Shown piece by piece: positions 36,933-47,206 of a stretch of DNA of 64,000 nt. A program made the position numbers and the translations under genes. Each line of letters starts with the position of its first letter. Position 1 is the first letter of the stretch. The DNA comes from Marinobacter caseinilyticus. Lineage in GTDB: Bacteria > Pseudomonadota > Gammaproteobacteria > Pseudomonadales > Oleiphilaceae. The stretch covers positions 186,001 to 250,000 of the forward strand of contig NZ_WUQJ01000034.1 of assembly GCF_011074955.1 (NCBI RefSeq). The letters run 5' to 3'. The notes under the pieces are model-generated. The model ran no database searches and was not told where the DNA came from. It saw only the letters and a list, made by a program, of their open reading frames with translations.

Positions 36933-37739
36933 TCATCCAAACATCCTGTCGAAAGCACGAATAAAGCCGGCCCGCTCGGGTTTCTCGTGGGCGTTGGTAA
37001 TCAACTGACAAGGCCCCGCTTCAGGAATCAAATCCTGGTCGATCTTGATACGCGCTGAGTTCATGTCGGTTTCACAAATGACGGTCACTTTCGGCGTCCA
37101 AAGCTGATTTTTGGTATTCTGGTGCAACGATAGCAGTGGTGTCGGCAAACTGAACCGCTCTAACAGCAAGGGCTCGGGCCGGCGATTGCAGATTCGGACC
37201 GGAGTGATCGCACGCCAGGGGCGCTTGGGCACAGCATCCAACACCAGACGAGCAAAGCTGGGAGCGGAGTAGCACAGGTCGCCTTCCATCGTCGACCGCC
37301 CAACCCAGGTCAGTGATGGCACAGCCAGCGGCATTTCCACCAGAGTGTTACCAACATTGCCGACATTGAGGCGCATCCAGACCAGGGTGCCAACATAAAT
37401 GGTGCACTCGCCCGCGGCGGGAATGGTCAACGGCTGAAACGGGCGAATCACCGTGGGGCGCTTGGCCAGCACCGGCAGGTACACCACGGTGTTGCCTTCA
37501 TCCGGACGAATAAAGCGCTGTAGCTGGACGTCGCCCCCAGGCAGGACATGGCTGACGGATTGCGCCCACCGTACCTGATCGCCTTTCGACGTCAGAGGCT
37601 CCGAGCGGACTTGCCATTCTTTGTCCAGCAGCGTCACCCAAAGGCGGGTTTGACTCAATTCGTGCAACTGCGTTTGTCCGGACGCTAACTCGTATGCGTG
37701 ATTCCAACGTCCATCACTGTCGTTCATGTTTACCGGCAC
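36933..37739 (-). CDS. DUF432-like protein
   Basis: A 268-aa soluble protein with no signal peptide or membrane segment. The pattern PFQPLTIPAAGECTIYVGTL, VWMRLNVGNVGNTLVEMPLA and YSAPSFARLVLDAVPKRPWR resembles DUF432, which often neighbours mscS genes. The match is by memory of the family and is tentative. It is the first gene of the leftward operon continuing to mscS 33 bp on. Confidence 0.6.
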   Translation of the reverse strand: MPVNMNDSDGRWNHAYELASGQTQLHELSQTRLWVTLLDKEWQVRSEPLTSKGDQVRWAQSVSHVLPGGDVQLQRFIRPDEGNTVVYLPVLAKRPTVIRPFQPLTIPAAGECTIYVGTLVWMRLNVGNVGNTLVEMPLAVPSLTWVGRSTMEGDLCYSAPSFARLVLDAVPKRPWRAITPVRICNRRPEPLLLERFSLPTPLLSLHQNTKNQLWTPKVTVICETDMNSARIKIDQDLIPEAGPCQLITNAHEKPERAGFIRAFDRMFG

Positions 37740-37983
37740 GGTGAGTGTTTTATCTCCCTGTTTTGTCGAAGAACAAAAAACCTGGCTTCAACTCTGATAG
37801 CCCCTGGGCGGGGGCCATTAGAGTGCCCTGGATCACTGCACTCAATACGCAGTAATGCGCACGCCTGACCCTACTCTGATAAGTCGTCACTGGCAGTATC
37901 TGTGCTTCACTATAATCCAATCCGCCAGCCCCCGCGAATACACAAGTATGTGATTTTTATTGAATTGCCCAACAGGATAACCA

Positions 37984-39390
37984 ATGACCCAACTAGTCTG
38001 GTTCAGGAACGATCTCCGCACCGCCGACAACGCAGCCCTGACGGCGGCCTGTAAGCAGGGGAGCCCCGTTCGTGCGTGTTTTGTGCTCACGCCCGGCCAG
38101 TGGAAGGAACACGTCTGGTCGCCCGCTCGCATCCGTTTTGTGGTGGACCATGCCAATGCCCTGGCAAGAGACCTTGCCAAGCTGGGCATCCCGATGGATT
38201 TCCTCCATGCCGATCGCTTTGACGACAGTGTCGATGCATTACTGGCCCATTGCCGGGAACGGCAGGTGGATCACCTCCACTTCAACGAGGAGTACGGCAT
38301 TAATGAACGGCGGCGGGACAAAGTCATCCACGCGCGCTTTGTGGAGGCCGGTGTTCGGGTGAACAAGTACCGGGACCAGACGGCCGCGCCAGTCGGCACG
38401 ATCTTAACCCAGCAGGGTGAGCCCTATTCTGTTTTTACACCGTTTTCCCGGCGTTGGCGCCAGTGGATGGACGACACCATGCCAACACTGTTCCCGGTAC
38501 CCGATCCGGTCGGCCGTGAACTGCCCGCCGCGCAGTTGGCGACCTCGGTCTTCAGGTACGACGAAGCGCCCGAGCCACTCGTGGCCATTGGCGAAGACGC
38601 GGCTCACCACCGACTGGAAGCGTTCATCAACGAGCGTGCCGTTCACTATAAGAAAGAGCGGGACTTTCCCGCCATTGACGGTACCAGCCAGTTATCACCG
38701 TACCTGGCAAATGGCGTTTTATCCGGTCGGCAATGCTGGCTGGCTGGCCAGCAGGCGCTGTCGGGTGGCGGCGAAAATGAGGGGCTTTTTACCTGGGTTA
38801 CCGAAATTGCCTGGCGGGATTTTTACATCAACATTTTGTTCCACTTCCCGAGGATCAGCATGCACCGGGCCTTTAAAGCCGAAACGGAAAAGTTGGCGTG
38901 GAATACCCCCGGCGATCACTTTGAGGCGTGGAAAGAGGGTCGTACCGGCGTTCCCATTGTGGACGCCGCCATGCGGCAGCTCAATCAAACCGGCTGGATG
39001 CATAATCGGCTACGCATGATTACCGCAATGTTCCTGACCAAGAACCTGTTCATCGACTGGCGACTCGGCGAAGCCTACTTCATGTCAAAACTGGTCGACG
39101 GATTTCTGGCGTCCAACAACGGCGGCTGGCAATGGAGCGCATCGACCGGAACCGACGCCGCGCCCTACTTCCGGGTGTTTAACCCAGCCACCCAAAGTGA
39201 ACGTTTCGACCCCAACGGCGACTTTATCCGGCACTTTGTACCCGAGCTGGCAAAACTGGACAAGAAGCGCATTCACCAACCCTGGGTCGGTGGCGTAATA
39301 CCCCACGGCTACCCGCGCCCCATCGTGGACCTGAAAGAGAGCCGGAAAGCGGCCATTGCGAAGTTCCAGGACCTGCGAGATCAAGACTAA
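37984..39390 (+). CDS. phrB: Deoxyribodipyrimidine photolyase
   Basis: A 468-aa class I CPD photolyase. The N-terminal alpha/beta antenna domain begins LVWFRNDLRTADNAALTAAC. The FAD domain has DGTSQLSPYLANGVLS, WLAGQQALSGG, EIAWRDFYINILFHFPR and the C-terminal signature NNGGWQWSASTGTDAAPYFR. The tryptophans of the electron-transfer chain lie in those segments. It repairs UV pyrimidine dimers using blue light. TATAAT at 37911-37916 is a possible -10. It is divergent from the DUF432-like gene. Confidence 0.96.
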   Translation: MTQLVWFRNDLRTADNAALTAACKQGSPVRACFVLTPGQWKEHVWSPARIRFVVDHANALARDLAKLGIPMDFLHADRFDDSVDALLAHCRERQVDHLHFNEEYGINERRRDKVIHARFVEAGVRVNKYRDQTAAPVGTILTQQGEPYSVFTPFSRRWRQWMDDTMPTLFPVPDPVGRELPAAQLATSVFRYDEAPEPLVAIGEDAAHHRLEAFINERAVHYKKERDFPAIDGTSQLSPYLANGVLSGRQCWLAGQQALSGGGENEGLFTWVTEIAWRDFYINILFHFPRISMHRAFKAETEKLAWNTPGDHFEAWKEGRTGVPIVDAAMRQLNQTGWMHNRLRMITAMFLTKNLFIDWRLGEAYFMSKLVDGFLASNNGGWQWSASTGTDAAPYFRVFNPATQSERFDPNGDFIRHFVPELAKLDKKRIHQPWVGGVIPHGYPRPIVDLKESRKAAIAKFQDLRDQD

Positions 39391-39482
39391 GGGGTTCAGT
39401 CGCGACCCTCGGCCTCGGCGATGGCCTTTCTTTCGCGGCGCAAACCGGTCGCGCCAGTACATCAGACCTCTGGTATCCCGGT

Positions 39483-40247
39483 TCAGCGGTCGGAAGAATC
39501 CGCAGGCCGGCAAACCGGGCATTCCGGATCGCGGGCCAGCTTCAGTTCGCGCCACTCCATGCGCCAAGCATCCAGGATCAGCAGGCGCCCAACCAACGGC
39601 TGACCCACATGCGACAGCAATTTGATGGCCTCCATGGCCTGGCAAGCACCGACGATACCGACTAACGGACCGATGACACCGGCCTCCGAACAGGTCAGCT
39701 CTTCATTGCCCTGGTCCGGGTAGAGACACTGGTAACAGGGCGCCGAATCCTGGCGGCTGTCGAAGACCGACAGTTGGCCCTCGCCCCGGATGGCGGCACC
39801 GGACACCAGCGGCACCCGGGACACAACGCAGGCGCGATTGATGGCAAACCGGGTGGCAAAGTTATCGCTGCAGTCGACCACCAGGTCGGCAGTTTCCACG
39901 TGCCGGGCAAGCTCATCGCCCTCCAACCGTTGAGCCACGGCCGTCACCGATATGGCCGGGTTGATGCGCTGGACATGAGCCGCCAGACTCGTCGCCTTAT
40001 CGGTGCCGAGATCGGCCTGTTCAAACGCAACCTGACGCTGGAGATTGGCCAGTTCTACCTGGTCATCGTCGACCACCGTCAAATGCCCCACCCCCGCCGC
40101 GCCCAGGTAGAGCGCAACCGGGCAGCCCAGCCCTCCGGCACCGATGATTAACACCCTGGCCGCTTTCAGCCTGGCCTGACCCGCCACATCGAACGACGGC
40201 AGCAGAATTTGGCGGCTATAGCGCATCAACTCATCATCGCTGAGCAT
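39483..40247 (-). CDS. moeB: MoeB/ThiF-family adenylyltransferase
   Basis: A 254-aa E1-like enzyme that adenylates the C-terminal glycine of a small sulfur-carrier protein. The nucleotide-binding motif is GAGGLGCPVALYLGAAGVGH, and DDDQVELANLQRQ follows. Zinc-binding cysteine pairs appear as CYQC and CPVC. The position after prmC matches the hemA-prfA-prmC-moeB order in related bacteria. Whether the partner is MoaD or ThiS cannot be told from this window. Confidence 0.9.
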   Translation of the reverse strand: MLSDDELMRYSRQILLPSFDVAGQARLKAARVLIIGAGGLGCPVALYLGAAGVGHLTVVDDDQVELANLQRQVAFEQADLGTDKATSLAAHVQRINPAISVTAVAQRLEGDELARHVETADLVVDCSDNFATRFAINRACVVSRVPLVSGAAIRGEGQLSVFDSRQDSAPCYQCLYPDQGNEELTCSEAGVIGPLVGIVGACQAMEAIKLLSHVGQPLVGRLLILDAWRMEWRELKLARDPECPVCRPADSSDR

Positions 40248-41127
40248 CGTCGTTGACTCCTTCGTTGCCTGGTATCGTAGAGTGATGGCCAGGGTTTCGG
40301 CCGAGGGTCAACCGATCCTGCTGGCCGTAATCCTGCCGGCTTTCAATCGCGTCGAATCCGGCTGTCACAAACAGGGCTCGAACTCGTTCGGCCTGGTCAA
40401 AGCCGTGCTCCACCACCAGCCAGCCGCCCCGGACCAACCATTCCGGTGCCGAATTTACAATGATCCGCAGATCATCCAGGCCATCGCGCCCCGACACCAA
40501 TGCCGTAGCGGGTTCAAAGCGCACGTCGCCGCACCCCAGGTGGTGATCTTCTGTGGCGATATAGGGCGGGTTAGAAATAATCAAATCAAAACGCTGCGGC
40601 GGCAGATTCTCAAACCAGTGGCTTTGCGATACCGAGACCGACAACCCCAGGCGTTGGTTGTTGGCGCGGGCCACGGCCACCGCCTCCGGTATCGCATCCG
40701 TCGCCTGCACCCGCCAATGCCGCCGTTCACTGGCCAATGCCAGGGCGATCGCGCCGGTGCCCGTGCCCAAATCCATCACCCTCGCCTGCGCCGTCAACGG
40801 CAACGCCAAGGCGGCCTCGACCAGACACTCGGTATCGGGACGGGGAATCAGTGTGGCCTCGTTGACCTGTAACGACAGTGACCAAAAACCCTGTTCGCCG
40901 AGAATATGGGCGATGGGCTGACCCGCGGCGCGTTGCGCCACCAGCGCCTCAAACTCAGTGCGCTGGACCGGACTGAGTGCCCGCTCCGGCCAGGCTCGAA
41001 ATGCTGTGCGTGACCAACCGGTCACACGGGCCAACAGTAATTCGGCATCCAGCCTGGGTGAGTCGCTGTCAATGTCCGCCGCGGCCTTTCTGAGTGCGGC
41101 ATCACAGGTCAGTAACGGCTCACTCAT
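40234..41127 (-). CDS. prmC: Release factor glutamine methyltransferase
   Basis: A 297-aa SAM-dependent methyltransferase that methylates the GGQ glutamine of release factors. It has an N-terminal helical domain, the SAM motif [17 protein letters not shown] and the catalytic NPPY motif ([13 protein letters not shown]). The C-terminus runs about 20 residues past the usual end and overlaps moeB by 14 bp. It overlaps its substrate gene prfA by 8 bp upstream. Confidence 0.96.
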   Translation of the reverse strand: MSEPLLTCDAALRKAAADIDSDSPRLDAELLLARVTGWSRTAFRAWPERALSPVQRTEFEALVAQRAAGQPIAHILGEQGFWSLSLQVNEATLIPRPDTECLVEAALALPLTAQARVMDLGTGTGAIALALASERRHWRVQATDAIPEAVAVARANNQRLGLSVSVSQSHWFENLPPQRFDLIISNPPYIATEDHHLGCGDVRFEPATALVSGRDGLDDLRIIVNSAPEWLVRGGWLVVEHGFDQAERVRALFVTAGFDAIESRQDYGQQDRLTLGRNPGHHSTIPGNEGVNDDAQR

Positions 41128-42205
41128 CGGCCAGACTGGCCAGTAGCTCGGCCTGATGTTCTTGCTGCAAGGGACCGATCACCGGGCTAAGGTCGCCGCC
41201 AATCACTTCGTCCAGCTTGTAGAGTGTCAGGTTGATACGGTGATCCGTCACCCGGCCCTGGGGGAAGTTATAGGTGCGGATACGCTCGGAGCGATCACCA
41301 CTGCCCACCAGACTTTTGCGGGCTGCGGCCTGACTTTGCTGCTGGCGTTCAGTTTCGGCATTCTGCAAGCGCGCCTGCAACAGGCTCATGGCTCTGGCCC
41401 GGTTCTTGTGCTGGGAACGCTCATCCTGGCACTCCACCACGATGCCCGTTGGCAGGTGGGTCAGGCGAATCGCCGAGTCGGTCTTGTTCACATGCTGGCC
41501 ACCGGCACCGGAGGCTCTGAAGGTATCCACCCGCAAATCGCCTTTGTTAATCTCAATGGCTTCGGCTTCATCGGCCTCGGGCATCACCGCCACGGTGCAG
41601 GCCGAGGTATGAATCCGGCCCTGGGATTCGGTTTCCGGCACACGCTGAACCCGATGGGCACCGGATTCAAACTTAAGGGCACCGTACACGCCCACCCCGG
41701 ACACCCGGCTGATTAATTCCTTGTAGCCGCCATGCTCGCCCTGGCTCTCACTGATGACCTCAACCTGCCAGCGCCGGGTTTCAGCATAGCGCAGGTACAT
41801 TTTGAACAGGTCACCGGCAAATAACGCCGCTTCATCCCCTCCGGTCCCGGCCCGGATTTCCAGAAACACGTTGTTACCGTCTTTGGGGTCTTTCGGCAGC
41901 ATTAACCGCTGAAGCTCTTCGTCCAATGCTTCGTTTTTTGACCGCGCCTCGGTGAGCTCATCCTCAGCCATGGCCCGCATGTCGGCATCGCCATCTCGCG
42001 CCAACTCTTCCGCCTCATGGATATCGGCCAAGGTTTGCTGCCAGGCCCTGAAGCACTGGACCACAGGCTCGATTTCAGCGAATTCACGGGACAGGTCCCG
42101 GAACTGATTTTGGTCGGCGATCACGCCCGGATCACTCAAAAGGCCACTGACTTCGTCGAAGCGATCGTTCAGTCGTTCGAGCCTGGATTGTATCGATGCT
42201 TTCAT
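41120..42205 (-). CDS. prfA: Peptide chain release factor 1
   Basis: A 361-aa release factor with the catalytic GGQ loop ([20 protein letters not shown]) and a PxT-type codon-recognition region ([20 protein letters not shown], here beginning [10 protein letters not shown]). It terminates translation at UAA and UAG. Its start overlaps the hemA stop by 4 bp, the usual hemA-prfA arrangement. Confidence 0.97.
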   Translation of the reverse strand: MKASIQSRLERLNDRFDEVSGLLSDPGVIADQNQFRDLSREFAEIEPVVQCFRAWQQTLADIHEAEELARDGDADMRAMAEDELTEARSKNEALDEELQRLMLPKDPKDGNNVFLEIRAGTGGDEAALFAGDLFKMYLRYAETRRWQVEVISESQGEHGGYKELISRVSGVGVYGALKFESGAHRVQRVPETESQGRIHTSACTVAVMPEADEAEAIEINKGDLRVDTFRASGAGGQHVNKTDSAIRLTHLPTGIVVECQDERSQHKNRARAMSLLQARLQNAETERQQQSQAAARKSLVGSGDRSERIRTYNFPQGRVTDHRINLTLYKLDEVIGGDLSPVIGPLQQEHQAELLASLADE

Positions 42206-43494
42206 AATTTTTCCGGGGTGGTGGGAATAACGTCGTCTTCCTGGACCTCAAGCTGGTGCAACTCACGCAGCCAGCGGGTCACTTCCACCCGACCCTCGGA
42301 GGTCGCCTTGCGGACCTGAATCGAGGGTTCGTGCAGCAGTTTGTTGGTAATGCCGCGCCCCATACTTCTCAGAACGGTTTCCGGGTCGCCGCCGTTGCGC
42401 AGTGTACGCAGGGCTTTTTCGATTTCAATATCCCGCAGGTATTCGGCCCGCTGCCGAAACTGTTTGAGGGTGGCCACAGCGTCCAGCGCCCGTAATTGAG
42501 ACAAAAAGGTCTGGGTCCCGGCGCTGATCAAATTTTCCGCTTCCCGGGCGGCGCCTTCACGGGAACGTACATTTTCTTCAATCACCTGCCGCAGGTCGTC
42601 CACGGTATAGAGGAACACGTCCGCCAGCGAAGCGACTTCCGGCTCAATGTCACGCGGCACCGCGATGTCGACCATGAAATAAGGCCGGTGCTTGCGTCCC
42701 TTCAAGGCTCGCTCCACCGCGCCCTTGCCCAAAATAGGCAACGGGCTCGCGGTTGATGAGATCACAATATCCACATCCCCCAACACGCCGGGTATTTCCG
42801 ACAGCAAGATGCCCCGACCACCGCGCGCTTCCGCCAGGGCCTGCGCTCGCTCAAGCGTCCGGTTGGCGACCAGGAACTGAGTCACCCCCGCATCGGCCAG
42901 GTGGCGTGCGACCAACTCAATGGTCTGGCCGGCACCGATCAACAAGGCGCGATTGCGAGACATGTCGGAAAAAATATGGTTGGCCATGCTGACGGCGGCG
43001 TAGGCCACCGACACCGGGTTCTCGCCGATGGCGGTTTCCGTACGTACCCGCTTGGCGACGGTAAAACTCTGTTCAAACAGGCGTGAGAGACAGGTTCCGC
43101 TGGCGTTGTGATCTCGGGCCAGCGCGTAGGCGTCTTTGAGCTGCCCCAGAATCTGGGGTTCCCCGAGCACCATGGAGTCCAACCCCGAAGCCACCCTCAT
43201 CATGTGCCTGACCGCGTCGGCATCCCGGTGGACATACATGGCATTTTCAAGTTCGGCGGTATCAAGGCCATGAAACCCTGATAACCAGCGCAAGACGGTG
43301 TAGGCGCAATCATCATCGCCCGCCAGGTAAATTTCGGTACGATTGCACGTCGACAGAATTGCCGCTTCACTGGCACCCGAAGTCGCCCGCAACGCAGCGA
43401 ACGCCTCCGCCATGCGCTCAGGCGTAAACGCAACGCGTTCCCGCAGCTCCAGGGGGGCGGTGCGGTGATTGATTCCCAGCGTGAGCAATGCCAT
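42202..43494 (-). CDS. hemA: Glutamyl-tRNA reductase
   Basis: A 430-aa enzyme that reduces glutamyl-tRNA to glutamate-1-semialdehyde, the first step of the C5 tetrapyrrole pathway. The catalytic cysteine is C50 ([11 protein letters not shown]), and [20 protein letters not shown] follows. The NADPH domain has [23 protein letters not shown] 43494 ([16 protein letters not shown]) is the conserved start; an ATG at 43569 would add 25 extra residues. It is divergent from the TPR gene. Confidence 0.97.
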   Translation of the reverse strand: MALLTLGINHRTAPLELRERVAFTPERMAEAFAALRATSGASEAAILSTCNRTEIYLAGDDDCAYTVLRWLSGFHGLDTAELENAMYVHRDADAVRHMMRVASGLDSMVLGEPQILGQLKDAYALARDHNASGTCLSRLFEQSFTVAKRVRTETAIGENPVSVAYAAVSMANHIFSDMSRNRALLIGAGQTIELVARHLADAGVTQFLVANRTLERAQALAEARGGRGILLSEIPGVLGDVDIVISSTASPLPILGKGAVERALKGRKHRPYFMVDIAVPRDIEPEVASLADVFLYTVDDLRQVIEENVRSREGAAREAENLISAGTQTFLSQLRALDAVATLKQFRQRAEYLRDIEIEKALRTLRNGGDPETVLRSMGRGITNKLLHEPSIQVRKATSEGRVEVTRWLRELHQLEVQEDDVIPTTPEKL

Positions 43495-43825
43495 AGGACG
43501 TTGAAGACTACCTTCTGCCAGTTCGATTGTGGTCGACCAATTCCATTGTGGCCTAAATGGGGCTGCCACCGTAGCAATGCAACATCATTCGGGCGCCAAA
43601 GTTGCGATCATTTTACCGAGCGCATCGTCAGGGTGCCACCTAAACACGGAATCCTTCGGTAAATGCCGACAAACCCTTTGGCACCATGAGGTTTTACGGG
43701 ATCGAAGCAGAGGCGGTTTCAGACCATTATCAAATTGGGCAAGCCCAGGCGCTTATGCCATCATAGGTATCGGCAAATGGTGCCAGCCTGACACAGGCCT
43801 ATCGTAAACGGACACGGGATAGAAC
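43495..43825. other. Divergent control region between hemA and the TPR lipoprotein gene
   Basis: This 331-bp region should hold both promoters. I find no gene and no recognised operator. TAAAAT on the minus strand near 43612 could be a hemA -10, but a matching -35 is not convincing. Confidence 0.45.
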
Positions 43826-45571
43826 ATGCATAAACCTGCCTTATTGCTAGTCACCAGTTTTCTAGGTTTGTCTGGTTGCGCGAACCTGACGAACGAAGGC
43901 AGTGATCCATCGCCCCAACCGGCCAAGACGACCACCTCGGAAACCGCACAGATCACGCCGGCGGCGACACCTTACGGCGATTTTGAACCCGAAACGCTCT
44001 ATTTGCTGCTTTCCGCTGAAATTGCCGCGCAACGGGGCCGGTACGATGTAACCCTCGTCAACTACGTGGAAGCGGCCAAGCAATCACAGGATGCCGCCGT
44101 GATCGAACGCGCCATGCGCATTGCCCAGTCCCTGAAAGCCGACAATGCCCAGCGCCAGCTAGCCAACCTTTGGCTCGAGACTCACCCCGACAGCATTGAG
44201 GCCCATCGCGTGGCAGCCATTCAAAGCGTAAAACGCAATGAATTGGAGAGTGCGCTGTCTCACATGGAGCGCATCCTGGAGCTCGGCGGCGATGCCGATT
44301 TTGACAGCCTCGCGGCGATGGCGGCCAATCTGACCGCCGACGGGCAATTGGAACTGCTGTCACTGTATGAAGGTCTGGCCCAACGCCATCCGGATAATCT
44401 GGAAATCCAGTACAGCATCGCATTGCTGTTCAAGGTCCTCGGCGACAATGCCTCCGCGCTTGAGGCCCTGCAACCCATCCTGGACAACCAGCCCGAGTTT
44501 CAGCCGGCCCTGGTCCTGAAGGGCGACCTGCTTTATCAGTTGGGCCGAAAAGACGAAGCCCTCAAACACCTGCTCTACAACACCCGCCATTATCCTCAAA
44601 ACCGGCAAATGGGCACGCTGTACGGCCGCATGCTGATTGGCGAAGGGCAAATGCAAGCAGCCCAGGATGAATTTCAGCGCTTGGTCACACAGTTTCCCGA
44701 CGTACCTGGCCTGCGTTTGTCCCACGCGCTGGTGGCACTGGAGAATGGCGAAAAAGAACTCGCGAAACAGGGCCTGACACAATTGATCGAGCAAGGCCAC
44801 CACGTCAGCGAAGCGCACTACTACCTGGGCCGAATTGCCGACGAGGACGGCGATAGCGATACCGCCATCGGCTACTATGATCGCGTCGACGACGGTAATC
44901 ATTACCTGGCGGCCCTGGCACGGGCCAGCACGCTGCGCGCGGAAGCCGGCAACCTGGACCAGGCCCGGGCAAACATCCTGCGCCTACGCAACACCCACCC
45001 CGACCGGGCTGAAAGTTACTGGCTTCTGGAAATCAACCTGCTCTTGGATATGGACATGCCCGACCAGGCGCTAGAGGTTTCCAACACCGCGATTACGGCG
45101 TACCCGGATAACGTCCGCATTCGATACGCCCGCGCCATGCTGCTCGACAGCGAAGACCAGTTCGACGCCGCCGAACAGGACTTGCGGCGCATTATTGAGC
45201 AGGAGCCCGACAACGCCGTGGCGCTCAACGCGCTGGGCTATATCCTGACGACTCGCCAGGGACGACTGGATGAGGCGCGCCTGTTGATTGAGCGTGCCCT
45301 GGAGATCGACCCAGAAAACCCGGCCATACTGGACAGCATGGGATGGGTGCTTTTCCAACTGGGCGAATCAACCCAGGCCCTGGAATACCTGCGCGCGGCC
45401 TACGAGGCCTTTCCCGATCCCGAGGTTGCGGCCCATTACGGCGAAGCACTTTGGCAGAATGGTCAACGGGAGCAGGCTCGCATCATCTGGCGGGAGGGCC
45501 TGGAGCAAGCCCCTTCCGATGAGCTGATCATTGAAACCATTGAGCGCCTGGGCGCCGGGCAGGATTTGTGA
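43826..45571 (+). CDS. TPR-repeat lipoprotein
   Basis: A 581-aa lipoprotein with signal peptide and lipobox LSGC (Cys18). More than ten helical TPR-like repeats follow, clearest at AVALNALGYILTTRQGRLDE and ENPAILDSMGWVLFQLGEST. It is probably anchored in the outer membrane facing the periplasm and used as a protein-interaction scaffold. A TPR gene directly upstream of lolB is common in pseudomonads and relatives. Its stop overlaps the lolB GTG start. Confidence 0.9.
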   Translation: MHKPALLLVTSFLGLSGCANLTNEGSDPSPQPAKTTTSETAQITPAATPYGDFEPETLYLLLSAEIAAQRGRYDVTLVNYVEAAKQSQDAAVIERAMRIAQSLKADNAQRQLANLWLETHPDSIEAHRVAAIQSVKRNELESALSHMERILELGGDADFDSLAAMAANLTADGQLELLSLYEGLAQRHPDNLEIQYSIALLFKVLGDNASALEALQPILDNQPEFQPALVLKGDLLYQLGRKDEALKHLLYNTRHYPQNRQMGTLYGRMLIGEGQMQAAQDEFQRLVTQFPDVPGLRLSHALVALENGEKELAKQGLTQLIEQGHHVSEAHYYLGRIADEDGDSDTAIGYYDRVDDGNHYLAALARASTLRAEAGNLDQARANILRLRNTHPDRAESYWLLEINLLLDMDMPDQALEVSNTAITAYPDNVRIRYARAMLLDSEDQFDAAEQDLRRIIEQEPDNAVALNALGYILTTRQGRLDEARLLIERALEIDPENPAILDSMGWVLFQLGESTQALEYLRAAYEAFPDPEVAAHYGEALWQNGQREQARIIWREGLEQAPSDELIIETIERLGAGQDL

Positions 45572-46209
45572 CCCTATATCGCCTAACGCTTACCACCCTG
45601 GCTACGTTGATGCTGGGCGCTTGTGCGTCAACGTCCATGCAGCCGCTGCCGGACGGCCTATCGGATCAGCCGCCCGCGGGCTGGAGCGACCGCCAACAGG
45701 CCTTGAGCAGCGTCCGTCACTGGCAGCTGCAGGGTAAACTGGCGGTCCGCCAGCCCTCGGACAGTGGCACCGCCATCATCAATCGCTGGACTCAGGATAA
45801 CGAGCACTATCGACTGTCGCTTTCTTCTGCCTTTTTGGGACTGGGCCGCACCGAACTGGCCGGCGTACCCGGTTACCTGGAGCTGACACTGCCAGATGGC
45901 GAGACGTACCGCTCCAACAACCCGCAGGACCTGATCCATGCCGCCACGGGCTGGCAGCTACCGATCGACAGCCTGACCTGGTGGATCAAGGGGCTACCGA
46001 GCCCGGGTGACAATTTTCAACTGCTGTTCAATACCTCAGGGCAATTAGCGGTTATTCGCCAGCAAGGCTGGGAAATACGGTACGAGCGCTGGCAAACTTT
46101 TACCGAACAGCTTCCTACCCTGCCGGCCAGAATCACCGCCCTCAAAGGTGACAAGCGAGTCCGACTCGCCATTACAGACTGGCAGCCCAAGGATCCGGAA
46201 CCGTTCTGA
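45568..46209 (+). CDS. lolB: Outer-membrane lipoprotein receptor LolB
   Basis: A 213-aa lipoprotein (lipobox LGAC, Cys19) that accepts lipoproteins from LolA and inserts them into the outer membrane. Core features are WQLQGKLAVRQPSDSGTAII, YRLSLSSAFLGLGRTELAG and WQLPIDSLTWWIKGLPSPGD. The start is a GTG within GTGA, overlapping the TPR gene stop by 4 bp. Its stop overlaps the ispE ATG by 1 bp. Confidence 0.95.
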   Translation: MTLYRLTLTTLATLMLGACASTSMQPLPDGLSDQPPAGWSDRQQALSSVRHWQLQGKLAVRQPSDSGTAIINRWTQDNEHYRLSLSSAFLGLGRTELAGVPGYLELTLPDGETYRSNNPQDLIHAATGWQLPIDSLTWWIKGLPSPGDNFQLLFNTSGQLAVIRQQGWEIRYERWQTFTEQLPTLPARITALKGDKRVRLAITDWQPKDPEPF

Positions 46210-47060
46210 TGTTCAGCCTGCCCTCGCCCGCAAAACTGAACCTGTTTCTCCACATCAATGGTCGCCGCAGCGACGGCTACCATGAGCTCCAGACACTGTT
46301 CCAATTTCTGGACTACGGTGATGAGCTCGATTTCCAGTTGCGCTCTGACGGGCGGCTAGTGCTGCACCCACCGCTTCCGGGGGTGCCGGACGCGGACAAC
46401 CTCGTCCTCCGCGCTGCCAGGCTCCTGCAGCCCCTCAGTCCCAACCCGGGCGCCGGCGCTACCCTGACGCTGCGAAAGCGCCTGCCCATGGGCGGCGGGC
46501 TCGGGGGAGGAAGTTCCAACGCGGCCACCACGCTGCTGGGCTTGAATCATCTGTGGCAACTGGATCTCCCTCTCGACACATTGGCAGAGCTCGGCCTGCA
46601 ACTGGGTGCCGATGTGCCGGTTTTTGTTCGCGGGTTTGCCGCAGTGGGTGAAGGCATCGGAGAAAAGCTGACCCCGGCACAGCCGCCCGAGGACTGGTTT
46701 GTAGTGCTAAAACCGGCCTGTAACATCAACACCGGTCTGATTTTTTCCCAGCAAGGGTTGACAAGGGACACCCCGAGAATCAAAATAGCGCCCGCTTTTG
46801 AGGGAGACGCCTCGAGGTACCGAAACGACTGTGAGGATATGGTTCGTGGACTGTATCCGGAGGTAGGCCAGAGCTTGGATTGGCTGTCACAATTCGGACC
46901 TGCAAGATTAACCGGAACCGGGGCTTGCATATTTGGACGTTTCCCAACAGAATCCAAAGCCCAAAAAGTTTGGGCAAGCAAACCCTCCGGCATCAAGGGG
47001 TTCGTAGCTAAAGGGGTGAACTACTCACCGTTACACCGAAAGCTAACAGAGCTGAAATGA
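46209..47060 (+). CDS. ispE: 4-diphosphocytidyl-2-C-methylerythritol kinase
   Basis: A 283-aa GHMP kinase of the MEP isoprenoid pathway that phosphorylates CDP-methylerythritol. The substrate-binding N-terminus is [20 protein letters not shown]. The ATP loop is [20 protein letters not shown], and the C-terminal GHMP motif is [14 protein letters not shown]. Its ATG overlaps the lolB stop. A tRNA-Gln gene begins 19 bp after its stop. Confidence 0.96.
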   Translation: MFSLPSPAKLNLFLHINGRRSDGYHELQTLFQFLDYGDELDFQLRSDGRLVLHPPLPGVPDADNLVLRAARLLQPLSPNPGAGATLTLRKRLPMGGGLGGGSSNAATTLLGLNHLWQLDLPLDTLAELGLQLGADVPVFVRGFAAVGEGIGEKLTPAQPPEDWFVVLKPACNINTGLIFSQQGLTRDTPRIKIAPAFEGDASRYRNDCEDMVRGLYPEVGQSLDWLSQFGPARLTGTGACIFGRFPTESKAQKVWASKPSGIKGFVAKGVNYSPLHRKLTELK

Positions 47061-47079
47061 TGCCAAAAAAGCACGATAC

Positions 47080-47154
47080 TGGGGTGTCGCCAAGTGGTAA
47101 GGCAACGGGTTTTGATCCCGTCATGCGCAGGTTCGAATCCTGCCACCCCAGCCA
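47080..47154 (+). tRNA. tRNA-Gln (UUG anticodon)
   Basis: A full 75-nt cloverleaf with encoded CCA. The acceptor TGGGGTG pairs with CACCCCA. The anticodon stem ACGGG/CCCGT (47105-47121) has loop TTTTGAT with anticodon TTG. The T arm is GCAGG-TTCGAAT-CCTGC. The discriminator base is G. Position between ispE and prs is conserved in pseudomonad-like genomes. Confidence 0.97.
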
Positions 47155-47206
47155 CCTTTCTCCCGATTCTTCCGAAATGACCTCTGATATTGAGAAGGAT
47201 GCCGTC

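Noticed and set aside
47057-47206. Upstream in-frame extension of prs
   Set aside because: It would translate through the tRNA-Gln gene; GTG 47207 has a proper ribosome site and gives canonical length.
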